A stretch of 19,868 nt of DNA. It comes from an uncultured Lachnospiraceae bacterium (lineage in GTDB: Bacteria > Bacillota > Clostridia > Lachnospirales > Lachnospiraceae). The stretch's first letter is position 1, and each line of letters opens with the position of its first letter. The stretch is from NCBI GenBank assembly GCA_900554205.1, contig USGM01000059.1:1-19868 (forward strand), written 5' to 3'. Positions 8,107 through 15,881 of the stretch are shown here, piece by piece. A program made the translations under genes and the position numbers. The notes beneath the pieces were generated by a model, which was not told where the DNA came from, searched no databases, and saw only the letters and a program-made list of their open reading frames with translations.

Positions 8107-9651
8107 CTAGACCCAGTACTCTAATGTCGGTCTGAAAAACGACGCCTCCAGCAGATGTTCCCCTTTAATCTGCTCCTCCCCCGCGAGGTCAGCGATCGTC
8201 CGCGCCACCTTCAATATCCTGTGATAAGCCCTTGCGCTGAGCTGCAGGGAGTGATACAGCTGCTCCATATACTGCTGCTCCTCCTCGCCGAGCGAACAAT
8301 ACCTCTCTATGTTCGCCGCATCGATATCCGCATTGAACCTGCACCCTGTGCCGCGGAACCGCTCCGTCTGACGCTCGCGCGCCAGACGCACCCGCTCCCG
8401 GATCACCGCACTGGATTCTGCCTTCCGCCCGCCTCTCAGCCCCGCGAGCTCCACCGGCTGAAGCTCCACGCAGAGATCAATCCGGTCAAGGATCGGCCCT
8501 GAAATCTTTCCCATGTACCGCTTCACCTGCGGCTCCGTGCAGCGGCATCGGTTCCTGTCCGGATAAAAGCCGCATGGGCACGGATTCATTGCACATACCA
8601 GCATGAAATCGCTCGGATAGGTGACGTTTCCGCCGACCCTTGCAATATTGACCTTATGCTCCTCCAGTGGCTGCCGCAGGGAATCCAGCGCAACCCTCTG
8701 GAACTCCGGCAGCTCATCCAGAAAGAGGACGCCTCTGTGCGCCAGAGCGATCATCCCCGGCATAGGATTGGAACCACCGCCGACCAGCGCCGCCTGTGAA
8801 ATCGTATGATGCGGGCTCCTGAAGGGTCTCTCGTCCACAAGTGCATTTCCCTCCTCCAGCAGTCCTGCGACGCTGAGAATGGACGTCACCTCAAGGCTTT
8901 CATCCCTTGTCAGCGGCGGCAGGATGCCCGGGATGCGCTTGGCAATCATCGATTTTCCGGCGCCCGGCGGTCCCACCATCAGCAGATTATGGAAACCCGC
9001 TGCCGCTATTTCCGCCGCGCGCCTTGCGGTCTCCTGCCCGCTGACCTGCTCGAAATCCGGCATTCCCTCACACATGCGCTTCTCATCGCCCCCCGCATTC
9101 TCCTCAGCGGCGGCTGGAAGAATCTCCTCCCGCTCAGCGGCATTACCCGCAAGGAAGCGCAGTACCTCACGGATATGTGCGGCTCCCCGCACACGGATTC
9201 CACTGATTGCGGCTCCTTCCTTCGCATTTGCAGACGGCACAATACACTCCCTGATTCCTCTCGCCGCAGCCTCCCTCACGATCGGCAGAACTCCCCGCAC
9301 CTTCTTGATCTCTCCGTCAAGCCCGAGCTCTCCGAGGAAAAGAATCCCGTCAGCGGCGGCAGGCTCAAAATACTCCATGGCCCCCAGCAGTCCGACCGCG
9401 ATCGGAAGGTCAAATGCCGTGCCCTCCTTCCTTCTGTCCGCGGGTGACAGATTGACCGTGATTCTCTTCGGCGGCAGGTCAATCCCGACATTTTTTAGCG
9501 CAACGATGACCCGTTCTCTGGATTCTCTCACCTCCCCTCCCAGTGAACCCACCATTGTAAACCCCGGCAGCCCTCTTGCGACATCCACCTCCACCGAGAC
9601 AGGATAAGCGGACACTCCAAGCAGAGCGCCGGACAAAACTGTACTGTACAT
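8107..9651 (-). CDS. comM: YifB/ComM family Mg-chelatase-like AAA+ ATPase
   Basis: Family known as ComM or YifB. In Gram-negative bacteria it is a hexameric helicase that promotes branch migration during recombination of taken-up DNA. At 514 residues it is standard length. The N-terminal ribosomal-S5/Lon-like domain is marked by VEVDVARGLPGFTMVG and LSPADRRKEGTAFDLP. The AAA+ module has Walker A GPPGAGKS at 227-234, HHTISQAALVGGG, Walker B GVLFLDELPEF and a cysteine-rich CPCGFYPD segment typical of the family. AGGAGG is 11 bases before the ATG, a rather long spacing, but no better start is seen. The gene is followed at once by dprA. The AT-rich upstream gap holds no promoter I can place with confidence. 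Confidence 0.95.
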   Translation of the reverse strand: MYSTVLSGALLGVSAYPVSVEVDVARGLPGFTMVGSLGGEVRESRERVIVALKNVGIDLPPKRITVNLSPADRRKEGTAFDLPIAVGLLGAMEYFEPAAADGILFLGELGLDGEIKKVRGVLPIVREAAARGIRECIVPSANAKEGAAISGIRVRGAAHIREVLRFLAGNAAEREEILPAAAEENAGGDEKRMCEGMPDFEQVSGQETARRAAEIAAAGFHNLLMVGPPGAGKSMIAKRIPGILPPLTRDESLEVTSILSVAGLLEEGNALVDERPFRSPHHTISQAALVGGGSNPMPGMIALAHRGVLFLDELPEFQRVALDSLRQPLEEHKVNIARVGGNVTYPSDFMLVCAMNPCPCGFYPDRNRCRCTEPQVKRYMGKISGPILDRIDLCVELQPVELAGLRGGRKAESSAVIRERVRLARERQTERFRGTGCRFNADIDAANIERYCSLGEEEQQYMEQLYHSLQLSARAYHRILKVARTIADLAGEEQIKGEHLLEASFFRPTLEYWV

Positions 9652-9754
9652 AAAATAAAGTACCTCCTTTGCATAATAAAATTATTTGAGTTGGAATATT
9701 TGAAATAATGTTGAAAATAGGAATAATGAATAAAAAGATTTCTCAGAAGCTCCT

Positions 9755-9791
9755 GCGGAAGCCGCGCCGTAATACGGCATCCACAGGATGC
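9755..9791. repeat. Cluster of short nested palindromes after pilT
   Basis: Three perfect mini-hairpins are packed together: GCGG/CCGC (9755-9758 and 9762-9765), GCCGT/ACGGC around AAT (9766-9778) and GCATCC/GGATGC around ACA (9777-9791). The last two share two bases, so they exclude each other. On the minus strand this is the RNA just after the pilT stop, and a TTTTT tract follows about 19 bases further on (9736-9732). It may be an imperfect terminator or a copy of an intergenic repeat. Confidence 0.4.
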
Positions 9792-9804
9792 GTTTGATTC
9801 ATGC

Positions 9805-10860
9805 TTAATGGAGCTTCATCTCCATGGTATCCGGGTCCTGAGCGAACTGGATCGCATTTTCGCGGGTGATCTTTCTCTCCTGATAAAGCTGGATGATCGC
9901 CTCGTCCATTGTAATCATACCAAGACGCCGGTTTGTCTGCATGACACTGGAAAGCTGATGGGATTTTCCTTCCCGGATCAGATTGCGCACCGCATGGTTC
10001 GCATGCATGACCTCAAATGCCGCCACACGTCCCTTGCCGTCCACCGTCGGAATCAGCTGTTGCGAGATTACCGCCTCCAGCACATTTGCAAACTGGACTC
10101 TGATCTGCTGCTGCTGATGCGGCGGGAATACATCGATGACACGGTCGACCGTGCTTGCCGCCCCGATCGTATGCAGTGTGGAGAGCACCAGATGCCCCGT
10201 CTCCGCCGCTGTAATTGCGACACTGATCGTCTCAAAGTCTCTCATCTCTCCCACAAGGATGACATCAGGATCTTCGCGCAGTGCAGCTCTCAGGGCATTC
10301 GCATAATTTTCACTGTCAAGCCCGATCTCCCTCTGGTTCACCATAGACATTTTGTGCTGATGGAGATACTCGATCGGGTCTTCCAGCGTGATCACATGGG
10401 CATCCCGGTTGTTGTTGATCTTGTCTATGATCGCCGCCAGTGTCGTTGACTTTCCGCTTCCCGTAGGCCCTGTGACCAGCACAAGCCCTCTCTTCCTCTG
10501 GTACAGGTCGATCACCGACTCCGGCACGCCCAGCTCCTCGGGTGTCGGAACCTTTGTGCCAACAAGACGGAAAGCAATCGCCACGCTTCCTCTCTGCTTG
10601 TAGGCATTGACACGGAAACGTCCGCAATTCGGTATGGAAAATGAAAAGTCGTACTCTCCCCGCTCCTCGAACTTTTCGCGCTGTGCCTCTGTCATGACAC
10701 TGATCAGAATGTCCAGCGTATCCGCCGGCAGCATCTTGGAATAATTCATTGTAATGAGATCACCGTTGACCCGCATCTTGGGCGGGATTCCCACGGTCAA
10801 ATGTACATCGCTCGCGCCGGCCTCCTTCGCCTCGCGCAGTATTTCTTCAATTATGGGCAT
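9805..10860 (-). CDS. pilT: Type IV pilus retraction ATPase PilT
   Basis: Hexameric cytoplasmic ATPase of the secretion-ATPase superfamily, which depolymerises type IV pili for retraction or twitching. The length of 351 residues is normal. The N-terminal PAS-like domain carries GASDVHLTVG and PKMRVNGDL. The core has Walker A GPTGSGKS at 131-138, an Asp box ITLEDPIEY, Walker B LREDPDVILVGEMRD and His box TAAETGHLVLSTLHT. The retraction-specific AIRNLIRE signature is present as AVRNLIREGK, which separates it from the extension ATPase PilB. Its ATG lies inside the 3' end of the upstream HD-domain gene (14-base overlap), so the two are coupled. No pilin, pilB, pilC or pilD is in the window, so the partner genes must be elsewhere. 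Confidence 0.96.
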   Translation of the reverse strand: MPIIEEILREAKEAGASDVHLTVGIPPKMRVNGDLITMNYSKMLPADTLDILISVMTEAQREKFEERGEYDFSFSIPNCGRFRVNAYKQRGSVAIAFRLVGTKVPTPEELGVPESVIDLYQRKRGLVLVTGPTGSGKSTTLAAIIDKINNNRDAHVITLEDPIEYLHQHKMSMVNQREIGLDSENYANALRAALREDPDVILVGEMRDFETISVAITAAETGHLVLSTLHTIGAASTVDRVIDVFPPHQQQQIRVQFANVLEAVISQQLIPTVDGKGRVAAFEVMHANHAVRNLIREGKSHQLSSVMQTNRRLGMITMDEAIIQLYQERKITRENAIQFAQDPDTMEMKLH

Positions 10861-11968
10861 TACTTTCCTCTTTTCTCTGATTCAGCATCTTATTTACAGT
10901 CTCCCGATCCATGATATACCGGTTATCCATTGTCTTCATAATATCTACGATGTAGAGACTCGCATTCCGCTCCAGCGCAAGATCAAGAATACTGTTATCC
11001 CTGAACATCAGCAGGGTCGGTCTCAGAATATCCTTCTCGTTCTCGATCAGTACCAACGCCTTCTCCCTCGTATTCAGCTCGACACTGACTCCGGGAACCA
11101 GAATATTGACCGATCGGATCAGCGCATCTACTACCTTCGGATCATAGACATCCGGGTACTTTTTAAATTCCAGTATCGCCTTGACCTCGGACTCCGCCTT
11201 TCCCTGAAAATCCATCGCCGTGAGCTCGTCATACCGGTTTGCCACTGCAAGCACCCTCGAGGCGATCAGAGTCCGCGTATCCGTTGCCTTATGCCCGTTT
11301 TCCAGATCGTTCTTGAGCTTTAATGCCTGCAGACAGATCTTCCGAATCCGCTCACCGTCCGGCAATGCCTCCTCCAGAATGCCAAGCCCCTCTGCCTGCT
11401 CCAGATAGATCTTCAGCCGATTCTCCTTTGTCGCCTCTTTCGCAAAGAGGATCTCCTTCGGAACCCTCAGCTTCCCAATATCGTGGAGCACCGCCGCCTG
11501 CACCGCCTGCAGACGTTCCTCCGGAAGCAGATCCATCGCGTTAGCAATCAGCGTACACAGAATCGCAACATTGAGGGAATGGCTGCACACATAGTCATCC
11601 CTGCTGCGCAGATTCTGGTAAAAATTGATTTTTCCCTCGTGTCCACTGTACTTTTTGATAATCAGTGACACAATACTCGGCAGACGCTCCGTCCTTCCCA
11701 TAGCCAGAAGCCTCTGCAGCTCATCCTGCATGGCGAAGACCGTCATGATCTGGAAGCGCTCGAAATCAAGATCCTCCTCCGAAATCGGCGGAAGCGGCTC
11801 TGCCGGTTCCAGAATATAGACACCTAACAGCCCAAAGTTCCTGACACTCTCGATTGTCTGCGCCGTCAATTTTGAATTTCTCTCAAACAGGAGTACGCCT
11901 GATTTATTGTAAATAGGTCTCGCAAGCCGCATTCCTTTTTTGAGTTCTGCTGTCTCGATAAATTTCAT
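10847..11968 (-). CDS. Degenerate HD-GYP-like domain protein
   Basis: The 373 residues follow the layout of HD-GYP proteins, which hydrolyse cyclic di-GMP. An N-terminal region (ELKKGMRLARPIY at about 9-21) precedes an HD domain with H130 and H162-D163 in HDIGKLRVPKEIL. Then come SRVLAVANRYDELTAMD (D247), FKKYPDVYDPKVVDAL, and a C-terminal beta-rich tail starting PGVSVELNTREKALV. The central HHE..GxGYP signature and the histidines that should lie between the HD pair and the DELT segment are missing; that stretch is a Lys/Leu/Glu-rich helix instead. Loss of metal ligands suggests an inactive enzyme, perhaps a sensor or scaffold. The ATG follows GGGGGAG with 5 bases spacing and a strong promoter. 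It overlaps pilT, hinting at a role in pilus control. Confidence 0.85.
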   Translation of the reverse strand: MKFIETAELKKGMRLARPIYNKSGVLLFERNSKLTAQTIESVRNFGLLGVYILEPAEPLPPISEEDLDFERFQIMTVFAMQDELQRLLAMGRTERLPSIVSLIIKKYSGHEGKINFYQNLRSRDDYVCSHSLNVAILCTLIANAMDLLPEERLQAVQAAVLHDIGKLRVPKEILFAKEATKENRLKIYLEQAEGLGILEEALPDGERIRKICLQALKLKNDLENGHKATDTRTLIASRVLAVANRYDELTAMDFQGKAESEVKAILEFKKYPDVYDPKVVDALIRSVNILVPGVSVELNTREKALVLIENEKDILRPTLLMFRDNSILDLALERNASLYIVDIMKTMDNRYIMDRETVNKMLNQRKEESNAHN

Positions 11969-11996
11969 TTGTACTCCCCCTTTTTGTCCCTCTTAT

Positions 11997-12025
11997 ATTA
12001 TATACGCTACGGTTGTAAATGACAA
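11997..12025 (-). promoter_or_regulatory. Strong sigma-A promoter of the HD-domain/pilT unit
   Basis: On the minus strand, TTGTCA (12025-12020), a 17-base spacer and a perfect TATAAT (12002-11997) lie just upstream of the ATG at 11968. The predicted leader is about 20-25 bases and contains the GGGGGAG ribosome site. Expression should therefore be independent of sigK upstream and active in vegetative cells. Confidence 0.8.
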
Positions 12026-12046
12026 ATGGAAATTTCTTTGTTTTGC

Positions 12047-12682
12047 TTATTCCTGCCCGAATTTTTTCCGAAGCTTCTGCAATGCCTTCTTCTCGATCCT
12101 CGAGACATAGCTGCGGGAGATACCCATTTCCGCTCCGATCTCATTCTGCGTCGCCTCGCGCCTGCCGTTCAACCCGTAACGCATTGTCAGGATCTCCCGT
12201 TCCCTCGGTGTCAGCGCCTCCTCCATCAGAAGGAACAGCTTCCTGATATTCGCGGACAGCTCCATATTTTCCAGAATGTCCGGCTGCTGTTGCTCCATGA
12301 CATCCATCAGATGTATTTCATTCCCTTCCTTATCCTGTCCGATCGGCTCAAAAAGCGAGACCTCCCTGGAGGTCTTGCGCTTTCCCCGGAGCAGCATCAG
12401 AAGTTCATTGTCAATACACCGACAGGCATAGGTCGCCAGTCTGCCCTTTCTGTCATCGAAAGTATCCACTGCCTTGATCAGCCCGATACAGCCGATCGAG
12501 ATCAGGTCGTCCATATCCTCATCCGCATTTTGATACTTCTTGGCAACATGGGCAACCAGTCTCATATTGCGTTCGATCAGAATATCCTTTGCCCGCTTCG
12601 CCTGTTCCGCAGTACCCTCTCTCAGCAGCCGGACACACTCCGCTTCTTCTCCCTGAGTCAGTGGTTTTTGAAAGGTTTTCAA
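12047..12682 (-). CDS. sigK: RNA polymerase sporulation sigma factor SigK
   Basis: Late mother-cell sigma factor that directs spore coat and maturation genes. The 211 residues carry region 2 (NMRLVAHVAKKYQ, then DLISIGCIGLIKAVDTFD), ATYACRCIDNELLMLLR, the sigma-K-like linker PIGQDKEGNEIHLMDV and region 4 (ALTPREREILTMRYGL, TQNEIGAEMGISRSYVSRIEKKAL). The start is TTG at 12682: no ATG or GTG lies upstream before an in-frame TAG, and a GGGGGG ribosome site is 5 bases away. The protein begins at KTFQKPLT, so the roughly 20-residue inhibitory pro-sequence of B. subtilis pro-sigma-K is absent, as in C. difficile. The coding frame is whole, with no skin-type insertion. It is a single gene with a candidate sporulation promoter. 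Confidence 0.93.
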   Translation of the reverse strand: MKTFQKPLTQGEEAECVRLLREGTAEQAKRAKDILIERNMRLVAHVAKKYQNADEDMDDLISIGCIGLIKAVDTFDDRKGRLATYACRCIDNELLMLLRGKRKTSREVSLFEPIGQDKEGNEIHLMDVMEQQQPDILENMELSANIRKLFLLMEEALTPREREILTMRYGLNGRREATQNEIGAEMGISRSYVSRIEKKALQKLRKKFGQE

Positions 12683-12693
12683 GACAGCCCCCC
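12680..12693 (-). promoter_or_regulatory. Ribosome site and TTG start of sigK
   Basis: GGGGGG (12693-12688) lies 5 bases before TTG (12682-12680). The all-G element is unlike the AGGAGG sites of the neighbours and pairs with the anti-Shine-Dalgarno only with G-U contacts. A rare start with an unusual site suggests deliberately low translation. Confidence 0.6.
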
Positions 12694-12711
12694 GCGGATT
12701 ACTCTTAACAA

Positions 12712-12740
12712 TAGTCTATGTAACCGGCATCCGCCCGGTG
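12712..12740 (-). promoter_or_regulatory. Sigma-K/sigma-E-type promoter upstream of sigK
   Basis: On the minus strand, CACC (12740-12737), a 16-base spacer and CATAGACTA (12720-12712) match the sigma-K pattern known from B. subtilis (AC, about 16 bases, CATAnnnTA). The same -10 matches the sigma-E pattern CATACAnT in all but one position, though no good sigma-E -35 is seen. Transcription would start near 12705 with a leader of about 22 bases. This fits sigK autoregulation in the mother cell. Confidence 0.6.
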
Positions 12741-12795
12741 CCTGTCATACCGACAAAAACTGCGCAGTCACGCCAATGTACCCGCAGCTGTACGC

Positions 12796-12834
12796 AAAAG
12801 AGCTGCCCCGCAGGATTTCCCTGTAGAGCAGCTC
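12796..12834 (-). terminator. Intrinsic terminator of the lemA-clostripain unit
   Basis: On the minus strand, GAGCTGC (12834-12828) pairs with GCAGCTC (12806-12800), and CAGG pairs with CCTG inside around a short GAAAT loop. TTTT follows immediately (12799-12796). It begins about 40 bases after the clostripain-like stop codon and should insulate sigK from read-through. Confidence 0.8.
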
Positions 12835-12874
12835 TCTATGTTCACTCCCCTGAACGATAACAGACCTTGTTTCT

Positions 12875-14902
12875 TTAGTCTGCGTAAACCGTGGTATAGA
12901 TCTCACCGCCTTCGCAGTCGAAGGTAACGGCATCGGAATATGCATAATTGCCCATTGCATCACGCATCTCGAAGACCATGGAATAGCTTCCGTCAAACAG
13001 CTGGGTCTCAGCGAAGGTGGTATCTGCCGTTACGGTAAAGGTATTTGCCTCGTAAGGCTCAAAGTCGTCGTCACCGGTAGCAGTAGCCATGTACCAGATC
13101 GTTGTAATCTCGTCACCCTCCTGCAGCAGACGCAGCTCCTTGTCAGCCATACCGTTGTCGTCAATTCCCTGTCTTGCGCCGATGATTCCCCACTGCTCTC
13201 CAGTGAAGTCATATACTACCTGAAGGTTGTACTCCTCACCGTTTAACAGCACCGGTACAGAATACAGGTTGTAATCATCGCCCTCGAAGCTGAGCTCCAT
13301 GTAGACGAGGTTGCCGTCAATGCTGCCCCATACGCCGCGGAAATTGTCGGAGAACACACCGTTGTCCCAGTCAGCGTTCATGTCGTTATCTGTTCCCAGC
13401 AGCATCATCAGATCATTTTCTGTATCTACGTAGTAGAGAGAGAAGCCGATTCCTGCCAGAATATCGTTTGCATCGGGTCCCAGCGTCATATATGCGGTAC
13501 CATTGTCATCCACATCCAGAGCTATGCCGTCCCAGCCCATTGTAAGAAGATTCTGAACCTCAGGCAGTTCTGTGAAGTCCAGATCTGCGATGTATTCCAT
13601 ACCGGAATCATCCAGTTCACCGGTAAGCTCATAGGAATAGAAGTACTTGAATGCCTCGCCGGCACCAAGACCTGCATAGCTGTTAAATTCATCAACGTCA
13701 CCGTTGTAGGAATAATAGCAGGAGAGACCTGTCGCCTCTGTTCTGTACTGTCCGCCTACCTGATAGAGAACGCAGTCATTCAGTGCATCCAGCACGCTCT
13801 GGGAAGAAGCAAGCATTCCTGCGCTCTGGCGTGCCATATGTCCGAGGTCTACCATGTTGGTATAACCCTGCTCCTTTGTGTTACCGCCGTAGTTCTCACT
13901 CTGTGCAGCGACACGGCCGAACTGTGAGAAGAATGCAGGATCGGTACAAGCTGCTGCCAGCGCTTCCGCACCAAAGGATTCATAGGCCTCAAGCAGAGGA
14001 CCTACCTTTGACAGATCTGTGAGGGAAAGCGTGGTGTTATCCTGCGTTCCGACCTCTTCACAGCCTGCATAGTAAGCATCACAGATCACCTTGCCCAGCT
14101 CGGCGCCGTCCATGGAGGTATCCTGCGCAAGAGCGCCTACCCACTGGGAATAATACCAGCCGTTTGCCGGCTCCGTCTCCTCGGATGCCACAAGATAATG
14201 TGCCAGATCGGAGAAGGTATTAGCCACATCCACTGTCGCCATAAGGCAGGTGTCAAAGCCTACCAGCTCCAGCGGCTGATTCTCTGCGGACGGCTCCCAC
14301 ACGCTTGAAAATGCTGCATACATCTCATCCAGCGTCAGAGAGTCAAAGTCATAGAGTTCGTCAAAGGATGCACCGGAAACAGAGCCGCCGCCGTGATTCC
14401 AGAATACAACAGCTGTCTTCTCTGCCGGATAATTTGTCTTTGCAAAGCTCAGGAAATCAGCCAGCGTCTGCGCCTCGCCCATGCTTGCGGAGGGCTGCTC
14501 GTCAACCAGCATCAGTCCCTCGCTGTTATACACCCATCTCTGCAGCTTGGAAGCGTCAACCACATCGTTCTGCCAGACGGATGATCCGCCTGTCTCAATA
14601 ACCACATTCACATTTTCAGGAAGCTGTACTTCCATCAGCTCTCCCATATCGCCGGAAGCGAAGCCGCCGCCGGACTCCAGATCACTACCGCAGAGATACC
14701 AGTAAATTGCCCAGCTTCCTTCCCCTGCAGCCACATCCTGTGTTCCTGCTCCGTCGTCAGGCACGTCCGCTACAGACGACTCCTCAGACGAGGTCTCGAC
14801 GTCATCGTTTACGACGGGATCTTCCTCGTACTCATCGCTACAGGCAGTCATCGAAAATACCATCGCAGCTGCCATAACCAGTGATAAAACTTTCTTTTTC
14901 AT
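12875..14902 (-). CDS. Clostripain-family (C11) cysteine peptidase lipoprotein
   Basis: Predicted surface lipoprotein of 675 residues. It has a signal peptide MKKKVLSLVMAAAMVF with lipobox SMTAC (lipidated C21), followed by an acidic Ser/Asp/Glu linker. The peptidase domain carries VVFWNHGGG with the likely catalytic H170 and VGFDTCLMATVD with the likely nucleophile C219; both motifs are typical of peptidase family C11. Known members cut after arginine or lysine and often self-activate, but the specificity here is not readable. About 300 C-terminal residues are acidic and beta-rich and may bind substrate or partners. GGGAGG sits 5 bases before the ATG. It is the last gene of a three-gene unit, 20 bases after the SHOCT gene, and is followed by a terminator. 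Confidence 0.9.
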   Translation of the reverse strand: MKKKVLSLVMAAAMVFSMTACSDEYEEDPVVNDDVETSSEESSVADVPDDGAGTQDVAAGEGSWAIYWYLCGSDLESGGGFASGDMGELMEVQLPENVNVVIETGGSSVWQNDVVDASKLQRWVYNSEGLMLVDEQPSASMGEAQTLADFLSFAKTNYPAEKTAVVFWNHGGGSVSGASFDELYDFDSLTLDEMYAAFSSVWEPSAENQPLELVGFDTCLMATVDVANTFSDLAHYLVASEETEPANGWYYSQWVGALAQDTSMDGAELGKVICDAYYAGCEEVGTQDNTTLSLTDLSKVGPLLEAYESFGAEALAAACTDPAFFSQFGRVAAQSENYGGNTKEQGYTNMVDLGHMARQSAGMLASSQSVLDALNDCVLYQVGGQYRTEATGLSCYYSYNGDVDEFNSYAGLGAGEAFKYFYSYELTGELDDSGMEYIADLDFTELPEVQNLLTMGWDGIALDVDDNGTAYMTLGPDANDILAGIGFSLYYVDTENDLMMLLGTDNDMNADWDNGVFSDNFRGVWGSIDGNLVYMELSFEGDDYNLYSVPVLLNGEEYNLQVVYDFTGEQWGIIGARQGIDDNGMADKELRLLQEGDEITTIWYMATATGDDDFEPYEANTFTVTADTTFAETQLFDGSYSMVFEMRDAMGNYAYSDAVTFDCEGGEIYTTVYAD

Positions 14903-14922
14903 AATGTCCTCCCTTTTTCTTT

Positions 14923-15864
14923 CTATATTCCCAGCAATTGTTTTTTCTTTGCCGTGAACTCTTCTTCCGTCAGGATACCTGCATCCAACAGTTCCTTATA
15001 CTTTTTGATCTCCGCAGCAGTATCGGTCACAGCCGCTGTCTGGGCAGTTGTCTGGGCTGCCGCCTGTGTCGCAGTGTTATCGCCCACCTTGATCTCGGGC
15101 GCACCCGGATTTAACAGCTGCATGAGATTCACTGCCAGAATGTGCAGATCCTCCACCTTATTGCGGTAGTCGCACAGATATCCTTCAACACTGGGACACT
15201 CTCTGTCAAAGGACGGCGCTCCCGTCTTCCAGCTGCACTCTTCCCAATATGGATGCTCCAGCGTCAGCTCCACGGAGAAATTCTGAACCGGTGCCTGCTC
15301 GTCAAAGGTGGGGGCATCAAAATGCGAATCATGATCGTCCTCCTCACCATTTCGATTGCGCAATCTGTCTATCCGCTCCAGCATCTCATGTTCCCGCAGT
15401 TCCATCATATAGCGGGTAATTCTCGGCTCCATAGCCCTCGCCCGATCCTCTGTATCGGTCTTAAAGCATTTCAGCGCTTCCCTGCTGCCCTCAAACAGTG
15501 TCGCACCATCCTCCAGAATCCTGAAGGACTTCAGATTCGCCGCCTCAAACACCAGAGAAGTGCTTGAATTCTTTAAGCGGAACAATCCCTGCGTGCTGTC
15601 CAGCAGAAGGTTTCCGCCGAAAAATCCGAAGTCATAGCGGTAGGTCTCCGAAAAGGCATCCCGCAGCTCCTGATTCTGGTCATAGAATGCAATATACTGT
15701 CTGAAATCGTCAAGTGACATTCCATTCTGTGCCCCATTCGGCAGATCAATCTTGCCCGCGCAATCCTTACAGATCGGCGTACCCTCAATCTTTGTCGGCA
15801 GAAGACGCGGTGTAGCGCCCCCGCAGATCGGGCAAGGCTTTTTGTCATTACTGAATAATCCCAT
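14923..15864 (-). CDS. Zinc-ribbon and SHOCT domain protein (DUF4428-like)
   Basis: The 313-residue protein has no signal peptide or membrane segment. The N-terminus has a four-cysteine zinc ribbon, CPIC at 11-14 and CKDC at 32-35, in the style of DUF4428. The middle (about 50-240) contains a beta-rich section (DFGFFGGNLLLDSTQGLFRL) and a charged helix-forming stretch, with a disordered Asp/His-rich patch. An Ala/Thr/Gln-rich linker leads to a C-terminal SHOCT motif (about 285-313, KKYKELLDAGILTEEEFTAK), a short helical module often found at the ends of membrane-linked or oligomeric proteins. AGGAGG is 8 bases before the ATG. It lies between lemA and the clostripain-like gene with gaps of 17 and 20 bases. 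The function is unknown; an adaptor role is inference. Confidence 0.88.
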   Translation of the reverse strand: MGLFSNDKKPCPICGGATPRLLPTKIEGTPICKDCAGKIDLPNGAQNGMSLDDFRQYIAFYDQNQELRDAFSETYRYDFGFFGGNLLLDSTQGLFRLKNSSTSLVFEAANLKSFRILEDGATLFEGSREALKCFKTDTEDRARAMEPRITRYMMELREHEMLERIDRLRNRNGEEDDHDSHFDAPTFDEQAPVQNFSVELTLEHPYWEECSWKTGAPSFDRECPSVEGYLCDYRNKVEDLHILAVNLMQLLNPGAPEIKVGDNTATQAAAQTTAQTAAVTDTAAEIKKYKELLDAGILTEEEFTAKKKQLLGI

Positions 15865-15881
15865 CTTTTCTTCCTCCTGTT

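Noticed and set aside
9652..9720. Promoter of comM in the AT-rich gap
   Set aside because: Several TATTAT- and TAAT-like boxes exist on the minus strand, but none has a -35 hexamer at 16-18 bases, so no single promoter can be supported.
12047..12682. A skin-like element or interruption in sigK
   Set aside because: The frame runs without a break through regions 2 and 4, with no recombinase gene nearby.
12740..12795. Palindrome ACTGCGCAGT followed by a T-run as a second terminator before sigK
   Set aside because: The inverted repeat has no loop and only five bases per arm, so it cannot form a proper terminator; the hairpin at 12796-12834 already serves.
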